Of a DNA stretch of 64,000 nucleotides, positions 8,422-18,796 are shown one piece after another (position 1 is the stretch's first letter; each line of letters begins with the position of its first letter). The translations under genes were made by a program, and so were the position numbers. Origin of the DNA: Pseudopyrenochaeta lycopersici. Its lineage: Eukaryota; Ascomycota; Dothideomycetes; Pleosporales; Pseudopyrenochaetaceae. The notes below the pieces were generated by a model, which was not told where the DNA came from, searched no databases, and worked only from the letters and a program-made list of their open reading frames with translations. Location of the stretch: assembly GCA_003313425.1 (NCBI GenBank), contig NHZP01000005.1:310001-374000 (forward strand), read 5' to 3'.

Positions 8422-11400
8422 ATGAGCCTGTTCAGCAACTCCAACTTCCGAACTGGTTGATCAGCCGGCGATTAAATCCCGCCCTGAAGTCCCATATGAG
8501 CTATTCTTTGCCTTCGCTCGCTCGACAGAATATCACTGGTCAACCACCACACTCGTTGACGCTATCTATTTCTGGGCCGAGTACGCCCCATACAGAAGTG
8601 CGGCAAAAGTGCATAAAATCTCAGTCCACAACGAAAGTCCTTCACCAGCGGGTGCGGACATGGCGATGCACTATTCCACACCAACTGCCACAACCGGCCT
8701 GGGTTTTCGAAGTAATGTACGGACCAAGATATCGACTTCGATCAAGGCAGTGCCGCCTGAGACGGCAACGCCCGCAGCAGAAACAGGTCAGCAGCAGGAT
8801 GATTTCCGCGATCCCTTGGAGATACCATACCAAAAGAAGAAAAAGTATGTCTACAGGCATGCGGATGCTCGCATTAGCGACGCACATAAGGAACGGTTCC
8901 CCACTATTGTAGACCTTTTTAAGCGACAACTTCAAGAGATCAGAAGCCTCGCGAAGTCGGGCCCAGCCAGCACAGAATACAAGCTTAAACTGTGTGGCCT
9001 AAACCCACAAGAAGCTAGTCCATCAATTCTAATCTGCCATCCGCTCGAGGATAAGAATAACGGCCACTTGATATTGAACAGCCTCAAGGCGAAGAGCCTG
9101 CAGAAGCAGTACGAGTGTTGCCGCGACGACACACAGCCGGTTTTTAAGATCTACCTATTCTTATTGCCCGAGTTTTGCATGTTGGGGAATTCCATGAAGT
9201 CACTCAGCATCTACATGAATAATCACTCCCTCATTGGTGCGCAGCTCGTCTCAAACGTCTCAAACGAAACCTTCTGTCCGGTCAGCACTATTACCTGTGG
9301 TGTCTCTTTCGGCCAAGACAGCACTATTTTCGCGCTAACATCTGCCCATGCCTTCGAGGACAACGGTAATAAGAAGAGCGATGAGCCTGCCCGAAGTCAC
9401 GATGACTCAACCTCTGATTCAGGTAACGTTAGTTTAGGGAGCGATGATATAAGCAACCAGGACTTCTCAGACACAGATGATGACTATGATTGGGACGAAA
9501 TCGAAGCTGCATCAGCCAAGGAGAGGGAAAAAACCGATCTTAGTGACTCGAAAAACCCAGCTATTTTGAAAACCAGAGTTGAAGCACCCGGCGGTCGCTC
9601 CGAGATCAGGCCTAGCCAGGTGTGGATGAGACCAAATGATCAGAAATGGGACAACGAGCCAAACCTTGACTGGGCTTTGGTAGAAATGTCAAGTTTGGGT
9701 GGACCCATTGGGAGCAACTTCGCTCCGCCATCGGATTTGCCCAAGACTGTGGCTAACGTTATTGTCGTCACCCCTTCTGGACGGCGTAGAGGCACCTTAT
9801 CATCCACCCCTTCATATCTCGCCAGATCGAGGAACCCCGGTGCCCTAACTGAGATATGGACACTTATCCTTGCAGATCAGGGTATGATTCTGTCACCCAC
9901 GCTTGTTGTTTCATCTCCACTGACAATCATACAGAGCGGCCTCTGCAAAAAGGGGACAGCGGCTCAGCAGTTCTTGACCTCACTGACTATCGAGTATGTG
10001 GCTATGTGACTGCACTCAACAGCTTTGGAGAGCTTCATGTAATGCCACTTCAAGCAGTGTTGGACCAAATATGGAAGATGATACAGCCACATGATCCCAG
10101 TGCAAAGATAAGGATATTCAGTAAGCTGGGACTAGAGAGCTCAACGGACCATATTTTGATGAAGAGTCCCCGGCAATCGTCAGTCTTATACCACTTGCAG
10201 CAGTATTGGCCAGAGGAACTGGCAGTGGTCACAGACATGGAACCTTCAGAGCCAAGTAGCTTGCCTCCGAGCAGTGCTGGTAATGACCATTCAATTCTCG
10301 AGGCCGTTGCAGCACAGCTAGAGGATGAAGACAAATCTGTCCGAGCCGCAGCTATTAAAGAACTTGGCAAGCAACCAGTGCTACCAGACAATATTCGTAA
10401 CACCGTTGCAGCACGGCTAGAGGATAACGATTGGTTTGTGCGAGACGCAGCTGTCGAAACATTAGGCAAGCAACCAACATTGCCAGATAGCATCCTCCAG
10501 GCTGTCACAGCACGCTTAGAGGATGATTATCGTTGTGTTCAGACGGCAGCTATCCAGGCACTAAGCAAGCGAACAACGTTACCGGACAACATCCTCCAGG
10601 CAGTTGTAGCATGGCTAGACGATATAGACTATAGTATGCAAATAGCAGCTTTCGAGACACTAGGCAAGCAACAAACCTTGCCAGACAACATCCTCCAAGC
10701 TATTGCAGCATGGCTAGAGGATAAAAGCTATAGTATGCGAATAGTAGCTGTCCAGACACTAGGAAAGCAACGAACCTTGCCAGACAACATCCTCCAAGCT
10801 GTTGCAGCACGGCTAGAGGATAAAGATCGGTCTGTGCGAGACACAGCTGTCCTATCACTAGGCGAGCGACCAACTTTGCCAGACAACATCCTTCAAACTG
10901 TTGCAGCACGGCTAGAGAATAACAACCCATTTGTGCGAGTTACAGCTATCCAGACACTAGGCCAACGAACAGCGTTGCCAGACAACATCCTCCAAGCTGT
11001 TGCAGCACGGCTAGAGGATAAAGACCGGTCTGTGCGAGCTACAGCTGTCCGATCACTATGCGAGCGACCAACTTTGCCAGACAACGTCCTCCAAGCTATT
11101 GCAGCATGGCTAGAGGATGAAGACCGGTCTGTGCGAGCTACAGCTGTCCGATCACTAGGCGAGCGGACAACGTTGCCAAACAACATCCTCCAAGCTGTTG
11201 CAGCACGGCTAGAGGATGAGGACGGGTTTGTGCGAGAAACATCTGTCCAGACACTAGGCAAACGAACAACGTTGCCAGACAACATCCTCCAAGCTGTTGC
11301 AGCACGGCTAGAGGATGAAGACCGGTCTGTGCGAGCTACAGCTGTCCGATCACTAGGCGAGCGGACAACGTTGCCAAACAACATCCTCCAAGCTGTTGCA

Positions 11401-12075
11401 GCACGGCTAGAGGATAAAGACCAGTCTGTGCGAGTTACATCTATCACAACACTAGGCAAGCAACAAACGTTGCCAGACAACATCCTCCAAGCTGTTGCAG
11501 CACGGCTAGAGGATGAAGACCAGTCTGTGCGATTTACAGCTATCACAACACTAGGCAAGCAACAAACGTTGCCAGACAACATCCTCCAAGTTATTGCAGC
11601 ATGGCTAGAGGATGAAGACCGGTCTGTGCGAGCTACAGCTGTCCGATCACTAGGCGAGCGACCAACTTTGCCAGACAACATCCTTCAAACTGTTGCAGCA
11701 CGGCTAGAGAATAACAACCCATTTGTGCGAGTTACAGCTATCCAGACACTAGGCCAACGAACAGCGTTGCCAGACAACATCCTCCAAGCTGTTGCAGCAC
11801 GGCTAGAGGATAACAACCCATTTGTGCGAGTTACAGCTATCCAGACACTAGGCCAACGAACAGCGTTGCCAGACAACATCCTCCAAGCTGTTGCAGCACG
11901 GCTAGAGGATAAAGACCGGTCTGTGCGAGCTACAGCTATCACAACACTAGGCAAGCAACAAACGTTGCCGGACAACATCCTCCAAGCTATTGCAGCACGA
12001 CTAGAGGATAAATATCAGCCTTTGAGAGACGCAGCTGTTAAGGCACTTGGCATTCATAAGAGCAAAAATATATAG
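8422..12075 (+). CDS. Trypsin-like serine protease fused to 18 HEAT repeats (receptor-like)
   Basis: The main body joins 8xxx-9881 to 9935-12075 over a 53-nt intron that sits just before the catalytic serine. The protease has all three trypsin-type positions: His in LTSAHAF (codon 9347-9349), Asp in NLDWALVEM (9668-9670) and Ser in KGDSGSAVLD (9958-9960). An acidic loop (about 9390-9510) lies between His and Asp. From 10294 to the stop are exactly 18 units of 33 residues, consensus ILQAVAARLEDxDxxVRxTAxxxLGxxxTLPDN, of the PBS-lyase/HEAT type. No signal peptide, membrane segment or NTPase is seen, so a cytosolic protein is expected. The start is uncertain. The in-frame region opens at 8426 but has no ATG before 8660. 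The ATG at 8422 joins it only by a 73-nt intron (8456-8528, weak GTTGAT donor) or a frameshift. The spliced model gives 1175 residues. Confidence 0.85.
10294..12075 (+). repeat. 18 tandem 99-bp units encoding HEAT repeats
   Basis: Each unit is 99 bp and begins near ATCCTCCAAGCTGTTGCAGC. Units 1-5 are diverged; units 6-17 are nearly identical. Units 7 and 15 match at nucleotide level and lie 792 bp (8 units) apart. Unit 16 is nearly the same as 15, and units 9 and 11 share identical second halves. The final unit is degenerate and ends in the stop codon. Differences concentrate at codons 12-15, 18 and 22-23 of each unit. Confidence 0.95.
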
Positions 12076-12803
12076 CAGCACAAAGATATGCTCCATCTAT
12101 AGAGACCAAAAACCCTACTGGAGCGCAACCCCCGCAGCGCTTCGCACAACACCAAATCCAACAAGAGAGAAGGGCAGACAACTTTGAAATTAGGAATTTT
12201 GATCCCTACCCTTCGTCCACGCTTGACCAACTCCTTGGAAAACTCCGTGCACAGTCTACGATACCACGGTCTGCCTTTCAGCAAGCTCCGAGATATTGCA
12301 GACTGGGAAGGGAATATACTGGTAGAATGTTTCATGTGTGATTTTGCTTTGCTTCCGTGTAAGCGTACTTGGGAGGGGACAAGAGCAGTGGTGGAGGAGA
12401 AGGTTTGGTAGAGTATTAGGCAAGGTGGTGGGCTTGAGTATCTGACTGGTTACGATGAGACATTGTGTAAGACATTGGTTCTTACAGCTGATTTCTTTAT
12501 TAGTGTTAGAACGTGTTTAATCAAGGGATCACTTTGATAAGAGGTGCGTATGGGTTTCAGGTGAAATGAACGTCAATTACAATGTACTAGTCATGACGCC
12601 GATGATGATGTTGATGAAAGTCCCAGTGAGCCAGTGACATATGAGAAAAAGTAAAATACTCTTGGGTATCCCATGATAATTTTGTAAGAAAACAACTTCA
12701 TGCCAATGTACATTTGAAAGTATTATGTAAAAGGTTTCCATACATGCACATATCCACAAATCCCGCTCCTTCTCCGTCTATGCAATCTCAAAAACAAAAC
12801 ATC
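12076..12803. other. Intergenic region with an unexplained open stretch
   Basis: Just after the HEAT stop a different plus frame stays open from about 12060 to 12345 (about 95 codons, Gln-rich, then NFDPYPSSTLDQLLGKLRA). It has no ATG near its start and is not recognised. The remainder to the tyrosinase stop is AT-rich and empty. Confidence 0.4.
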
Positions 12804-15058
12804 TTACATCTCAGCGTAGAGGAAGTTACCCTCTTCATCAACGTACTCGATGGTCTGCTTGGTGATGCAATAACCCTCCTCCTCCCAGGGAAGTGTGGGG
12901 TAAGGGAAGATGCCAGAAGACGGGTGGTCGGGCTTGCCGTTACCGTAGCTGGGCTCCTCGTACTCAGGGCCCTCCGGCAGGGCAATGTCGATGGGAGATG
13001 GCTTGTACACGAAGGGCTCGCCAGCGGGCTTGCCCTTGGTGGCCTCGGGAAGGTCCTCGTACGGTGCGCTCAGATCTGGGAGCTCGTACTCGTTCTCGGC
13101 AGGTGTAACCTTGGTGCACTTGACTGAGATGTGGAAGTTGGGGATGTCATCGGGGTTAAGCTCGCCGTTGACACCGACAACCTTGTAGTGGAGGTTCTTT
13201 GCAAGGTAGGGCTCGACATCCTCAGGCTTGAGGGACTTGAGCTCGCCGTAGTACTCCTTACCCTGGAGGCAAGAGGTGAGCGGGAGAGTACCCTCAGTCA
13301 TGACCGGGTAAGAGGCGTTGCCGCCACCAGCCTTCATTCCACCGAGGACACCATAGGCACCGACGTAGTTAGACTGTTGAGTGTAGTCGGTGGATGGGTC
13401 ATAGTCTGCCTCGCCAGCGGTGCCGTTGGTGTACGGGGCGGTGGAGTTGCTGACTGGGTAGGGAGCAGTGGAGTTGCTGTGGGTGGAGTTGCCGCCGGGC
13501 TCGCCAATGAAGCAGTGAACCGTGTAGGAGCCGTCCATCGCAAACTTATCGGCGACAATGGAGACAACGTGGTGGTAGTCACCCTCCTTCATGGGGCGGC
13601 CGAGATACTGGCCAGTCTGCTCATCAGTCGCACGCTTGGTGAGAGTCCTGGCGCCGCCTCCATAGAGGCTGGTGACGGCACGGGCAACCTGAGCGTAAGA
13701 GCGGTCGCTCGTCTCAGGGTAGTGGTAACCAAGAACACGGGTTTCCTTGACATCGTTGCTGGAGAAGTAGTTGCCGGCGGTGTCCTTGGTGAAGGGCTTG
13801 AGAGGGGTGTTGCTGTTCTTCGACTCACCCTGGTTCCACTGAGCCATGGGGCGGTTGATGTTGCCATTGGCCATGTAGGAGTTGGGGACGATAAGCTGGT
13901 ACATGGCGAGAAGACGATCAACGTTGGTGTGATGAAGCCAGAAGATGGGGTCGAACGAGGACACATCAAGGTAGTACATGTGACCACCAGTTTCACCACC
14001 AGCAGTGTTGTGAATAGCATCGTGGACGGATTCGAAGCTGTCGCTGGCAGACAAATCGGTGCGTACGCCGATAGCAGACGTGCTGGCGGAGCCCCAAGAT
14101 TGCCTGCTGGCGAACAGAGCAAAGACACGGTCACGGAGAGAGACACGCTGGGCGTTGAAACGAGCGTTCATCTCGTTGTTGTTGCTGCGAGTGGGGTTGG
14201 CAACCGGGCGGCGAAGTGTCTGGGGGAAGTTGTTCCATGGGCCTCCTCCCATCTCAGAGGGGAGGGAGCTGCCGAAGCTGTACGAGTAAAGCGGGTTGGC
14301 AATGGTAACGGTCCCCTGGGGCTTGGTGACGGTGACCTGCTGATCGCGGATCATACTCGGGACAGTGGGCTGGTTCGCGCCCGGGTCTTGAGCCCAATCC
14401 CAATAAGGCATACGGAGCGTGGCCGCAGCGTTCCTCCATCGCTGCTGCTGACCGGACGGGAAGGTGCTGATGACCTCCTGGACGCTCTGGTACCAAGCTT
14501 GCTGCTCAGGCTGTTAGTATACGCATGTGTAGCTGGTGTTGTTCAACGCACCTCGTAAATGGCAAGGTAGGGCCTGTGCCAGGACCCGAAGAGAGTCTGC
14601 GCGTGAGGGCAGAAACCAGCCTGGTTAAGAAGAGGAGTGGGGAAGTTGTTCCATGACTGGAAGGGACGGCCGTGGACACCAGAGACCTGGTAGTACGAGA
14701 GCCTGTCGTTCTTGTCCTTGGCCTGGAACCTCTCCATACCCAGAAGGTACAGGTTCCACTGGTCGGCATTGTTCCTCAGTTGGCGGATCTCGAGACGGGG
14801 GGACGAGGTCCTCCCGCTGTTGCAGACGCCGTTGGAGCCAGTGCCTGCATTGCAGACACCGGTGATGGCAGTGAAGCCACCCGACTGACGCTTCTCAAGC
14901 GCCTCGGCAACCTCGTCGATGTGAGCCTTGATGTTGTCGTCTGCGCGGCGATGTGCGTGGTGATGGGCGCCGTGCTGGAAGGCAACAGTGAACTGGAGGA
15001 GAGCAAAGAGGGCGACCAGCATGGTCATCATGCTCTGGGGCTTACTGAAGTTGGCCAT
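12804..15058 (-). CDS. Secreted tyrosinase (copper monooxygenase)
   Basis: Two exons, 15058-14552 and 14510-12804, join over a 41-nt intron at AIYE/PEQQAWYQ and give 737 residues. An N-terminal hydrophobic segment (MMTMLVALFALLQFTVAF) is a signal peptide, followed by a His-rich propeptide and a KR site. The CuA site is seen in VHGRPFQSW and CPHAQTLFGSWHRPYLAIYE. The Cys two residues before the His may form the usual thioether. The CuB site is in HDAIHNTAGGETGGHMYYLD and FDPIFWLHHTNVDRLLAMYQ. The enzyme oxidises phenols to o-quinones, the first step of melanin-type pigment formation. The C-terminal third is long, with NST-rich repeats and an acidic Pro-rich tail, as in pro-tyrosinases whose C-terminus shields the active site. 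Location is extracellular or in the secretory pathway. Confidence 0.93.
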
Positions 15059-17382
15059 GATGGAGGTAAATGCACGTTTTGGTAAAAGACCGGAAGGGCC
15101 TGAGCCGAAAGTGAAAAGGCTCGGAGACCCAAAGAGAGCAAAGGAATATTAAAAGCGATGCGTATGCTAAAGAGCGGAACGACCTTGGTGCAAAGCCCAA
15201 AGGTCTGTAAAGAAAGAGTCCTGGAAGAAACCTCGACGTCAACGACTACGAGGGATCAGAGGGTTGGCGTGCCGGGGCAGGGGCGGGCAGTTGGCAAGGT
15301 CATATATCGAAACATGCTACTCCAAGGCTATGCTCAAGTCGGACTGGGTGGATCCCGTTCGTCGCCAAAATGGACACGAGGCGGTGGAGCTGGACCGGTA
15401 GCGCATCGTATTCGTGGCAGCGGCGAGAGCTTGAAGAGTGATTGGGTGGACAGTGCAGGGTGTGGGGAATTTGGGAGCCCCTGTCCTTCCCGAAACGAGC
15501 AGACACCAACGATCCGCAGGCGCATGGGCGCGCAACCCCTGACTTGCCCACAAGCAGATAAGCCATGGTGTTGCGCTTGGGCGTTGGCAGGCATTGATTT
15601 GGAGCCGACTGGCGCTGGTGTGCGCCTCCAAACACGCTCGCGGTGGGGTTGCCAGATCCTGTATCGTACGCTGGAGATGGAGGCTCATGGTGCCTGTTCG
15701 CCTCGCTCTGCTTTGTGCGATGTGTTTGACAAGCAGAGCGTGGGCGAGACGAGGCAGCACAGAGCCAACTACCCGTAGGTAGGACGAGCCACGGAGCGTT
15801 CGCAGGCTGTGATCCCGAACGATGCTCCTCGAGGCAGCTAGCATCCAGCCATTGCGCCCCAAGCACGACCCTGCCCAAGACAATCCACAGCCAAAGGAGC
15901 GCTGGTGCAGTCAGCTCTCGCATCCAGTTTGATTGCAAGCGCGGCGTCTCTGCCTGTGAGCGAGCCATGCAAGGAGGCCAGCAGTCGGTATGATCGCGCG
16001 TGTAGCATTGACTGGGCTGCGTATCATCATCTCGCAGTGTCGCTCCATGGCGATGTAAGGAAGGTGTATGGTCTTAATATGGAGGCTCTGTTGTGTTGGC
16101 CGACCCAGTAGGAGGGCGCCACCTGCCCTGTCACTTCCTTCCTCGGCTGCTCGCTTGTTGGCCCAAAACTTATGCAGGAACACAACTGCGCCTCGTTTCA
16201 CCACCGCACGCGCATCGCCTGCTTCTGGCTCCACCGCGCTGTCCTTGTTTCCCTCCTCCTATTTCTGCCCACCTGCATTGCTTGACCCCATGTCAAGCTT
16301 TCACACCGCTGTGGGGTTTGTCTGCGATGGTGGCCCACAGCCTACCGGAATGTTATCCGAGGACGGCTGGCCATGCTACTGCCAACTCCTGCTCGGCCTT
16401 GAAGCCAGTGACTACAAACTTTGCACTGGTGCCTTCCTTGTCGATGCCTAGATCTTGAGAAGACATGGCAATACTCAGGCTCCTGGCATGCGGCAAGACA
16501 CGAGACGAATTCGACCGACACGCGAAGCCAAATTTCGCATGACGCCGCAAGTGAAGACTTCCTACACATGGCTGGAGTCCCACAGACGCCGTGCCGTGCC
16601 TCGTATGCTTGAAGACATTCTCGGTCAGGCGTTCTGTCGCCGTGTTGGTCATGTTCCATGCACGTGAATGAAGCGAATGCATGCGTCCAACCAACGCTTT
16701 CCAACGTCCTCCCAGCTGCAGGACACTATGGAATATATCTGTCTTACGCCGTTTTCCTCACCATTCACCTAATCAGCCTGACCCCATAGTCGCTGCTCTT
16801 GTCCCGTCCGCCCCTCAACGGTTGCGGTATGACCAATGGTGGCTTCCTAAACTCTCCTTCTGCGCATGCAAGCTTGGGGCGCTCCTTGTGGCACCAATGA
16901 TCATCAATGTGGCTGCACCAACATCGCCGCCTTGCGCCTCAGGGGGATAACATCAGCCAGCTCATATCACGAACCGAAAGGTTAAACGCGGAGGTATTTT
17001 TATGCTTTTCCTGACATGCATAGATGGCCTTGGTCGTGAATAGCTTCTTACGCATGTACAAGCGAAAGTACTCGCGAAAGTACTCTTAGCTCACGAAAGC
17101 TAGGTAATAGCGTGAATATGCGAGTGTGGCCATTAGCCATTCGAAAGCACTCTCGGTCATACCTTTACCAAGACAGACATTCAAGCGCATGCCGCTATCA
17201 CCAGCGCAGCAACTGCCCCTCTTGTGATATCCGTCTTCCACGACCTTTATTGCTTCTTCCTTTGCACAAGCAGCGCTTTGCAAGCTCTTCATTCGTCGGC
17301 CAATGCTGACTCTCGTCAATATCAGACTGGCTGACCTACGCGTGGAGCTTACTGTTCTCAGCTTAGAAGTACGTGATCGGAG

Positions 17383-18156
17383 TCAATGGTAAAGAGACAT
17401 CCTCCGGTATCTGGCAGAGTGAACGCGGCTGTTTGCCCAAGAAGAGACGCCGGTATGTGAGTCCAAGGATTCGTCCTCGGTATTGAATTCGTAAGTGCCC
17501 TGTCTGCCGCGCGTCTGGGAACTCGTCGACGGTTGGGCTCTTGCCAATTCATGTTTCTGCTCTGCACCGACCTTATCTCGCAGATCTGGACTCTCTTCAC
17601 ACGCCCGTTCTTTGAGATCTTGTTGTGTGCCACTAACCTTCTCGCGGGTTAGATATGACCCTACCGCTTCTTGCAGGCTCAAAATACGTAACGCTTCTAG
17701 GCTCGTCCGCATCCTCGTGGCCACGGCGTGAGAATATTCTGCTTCTCGCTGTCGCTGCTGGATCCTTTCCTTACACATCCCCGCCCCCTTGCCGGATCCA
17801 ACAACGGCCTTGTCCCTACATCTGATTGGCACAGGACTTAGAACGAGGCTCTCACTACCCCCAAGCGTTTTCTTCGTCTCACACTTCCAACTTTGCCTTG
17901 CTGGAGGCAAACGTTCAATTTCCTCTTGGTTCCCTTCGACTACCTCTTTCTTGTAGCCTGATCGTGCAGCATAGATTTCAAGCCGCATCTGCAAAGAGCC
18001 TACGGGTGGAAAGTAGCACTCATCATCGCTGCCACATCTCTGCAGTCTGTCTTTCGGCGGCAGCTCCCCATCAGTCTGTTGTGGCGCAAAAGCATGGTTG
18101 AAGTTAGGGAATGGCGGTGACGATGTGCCAGACTCTCGGGCAATAGCATGTGGCAT
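17383..18156 (-). CDS. Hypothetical protein, 257 residues (weak candidate)
   Basis: A single ATG-initiated open frame of 257 codons. The sequence is hydrophilic, with Lys/Glu/Arg/Gln-rich stretches (around ERIQQRQREAEYSHAVATRM) and no signal peptide, membrane segment or domain I recognise. It lies downstream of the MAPKKK gene on the same strand and is about 640 bp from it. It could be a species-restricted protein or simply a long chance frame in an otherwise empty 3.7-kb interval. The absence of overlapping convincing frames is the only support. Confidence 0.3.
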   Translation of the reverse strand: MPHAIARESGTSSPPFPNFNHAFAPQQTDGELPPKDRLQRCGSDDECYFPPVGSLQMRLEIYAARSGYKKEVVEGNQEEIERLPPARQSWKCETKKTLGGSESLVLSPVPIRCRDKAVVGSGKGAGMCKERIQQRQREAEYSHAVATRMRTSLEALRILSLQEAVGSYLTREKVSGTQQDLKERACEESPDLRDKVGAEQKHELARAQPSTSSQTRGRQGTYEFNTEDESLDSHTGVSSWANSRVHSARYRRMSLYH

Positions 18157-18546
18157 CCTAACGCAAACTTAAATTAAAACGTTAATTGAGAATGGAAAAA
18201 ATTAAAGCTAACATCCAAGTGAAGTGAAGTGATTGCAAAAGTTGCGAAAGCTCTTGTAGGCTTTGCTTTTCATTTAGTGCCATTTTCCAAGGCATGCACA
18301 ACTACGGTTCATTCCTCCCAGTCACCACACAGCCCCCAACGATTCATCATCCGTCATCCCCCCCGACGCACAAACCACACCTCAACAAGCAAGAGAGTTT
18401 CTACACAAATGGATGTAATAAATGGTGTAAATGTAAATGGTATCATTTCCCTCGCCCTACGATATTTCCAGCCGTGAACAAAAAAAATGAAGATCGGCAA
18501 TACGCTCATCGCTATAGGCCGTGACGAAACATAAACCCCTCTTTAG

Positions 18547-18549
<3 letters not shown>

Positions 18550-18608
<59 letters not shown>

Positions 18609-18621
18609 GAGTGAGAGAGAG
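18550..18621 (+). repeat. (GA)n microsatellite
   Basis: About 28 uninterrupted GA units are followed by a few interrupted by GTGA. It lies 175 bp past the stop of the MAPKKK gene, so it would be a (TC)n tract in or near that transcript's 3' end. Confidence 0.95.
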
Positions 18622-18796
18622 ACAGGAACCCCTGGGTATACATATATACTCTTTTTCTTTTGCCATATGTGACACATGACCAAAAACAAAAGGGGCCAAG
18701 ACTATGCCCAAGAATCTTCCCATCTAGTTGTGCTGAAATGTATTCCCCGTTTTCTTTTTTAAAAATGCATACGTAGGTAGATTGGTGAAACTAAAA

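Larger units (their letters stand above)
15059..18796. other. Long gene-poor interval
   Basis: About 3.7 kb with many short overlapping open frames on both strands, typical of GC-balanced non-coding DNA. The only candidate worth listing is at 17383-18156. A GA microsatellite lies at 18550-18621. Confidence 0.5.

Noticed and set aside
10893..11978. Antisense open frames with repeated SSSSRAATAWRMLSGN units
   Set aside because: They are the reverse complement of the HEAT repeat array; their repetition only mirrors the 99-bp units.
10294..12075. Regular repeats that could suggest a CRISPR array or satellite
   Set aside because: Units are directly adjacent without spacers, keep one reading frame through 18 copies, and encode a HEAT pattern fused to a protease.
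13131..14558. Long plus-strand open frame of about 475 codons opposite the tyrosinase gene
   Set aside because: It is the antisense shadow of a conserved gene with biased codons. It is Val/Gly-rich and low in complexity, with no protein family character.
15300..15968. 222-codon minus-strand frame in the gene-poor interval
   Set aside because: Three overlapping frames of similar length occupy the same stretch, and composition is Ser/Arg/Cys-rich without domains or splice logic.
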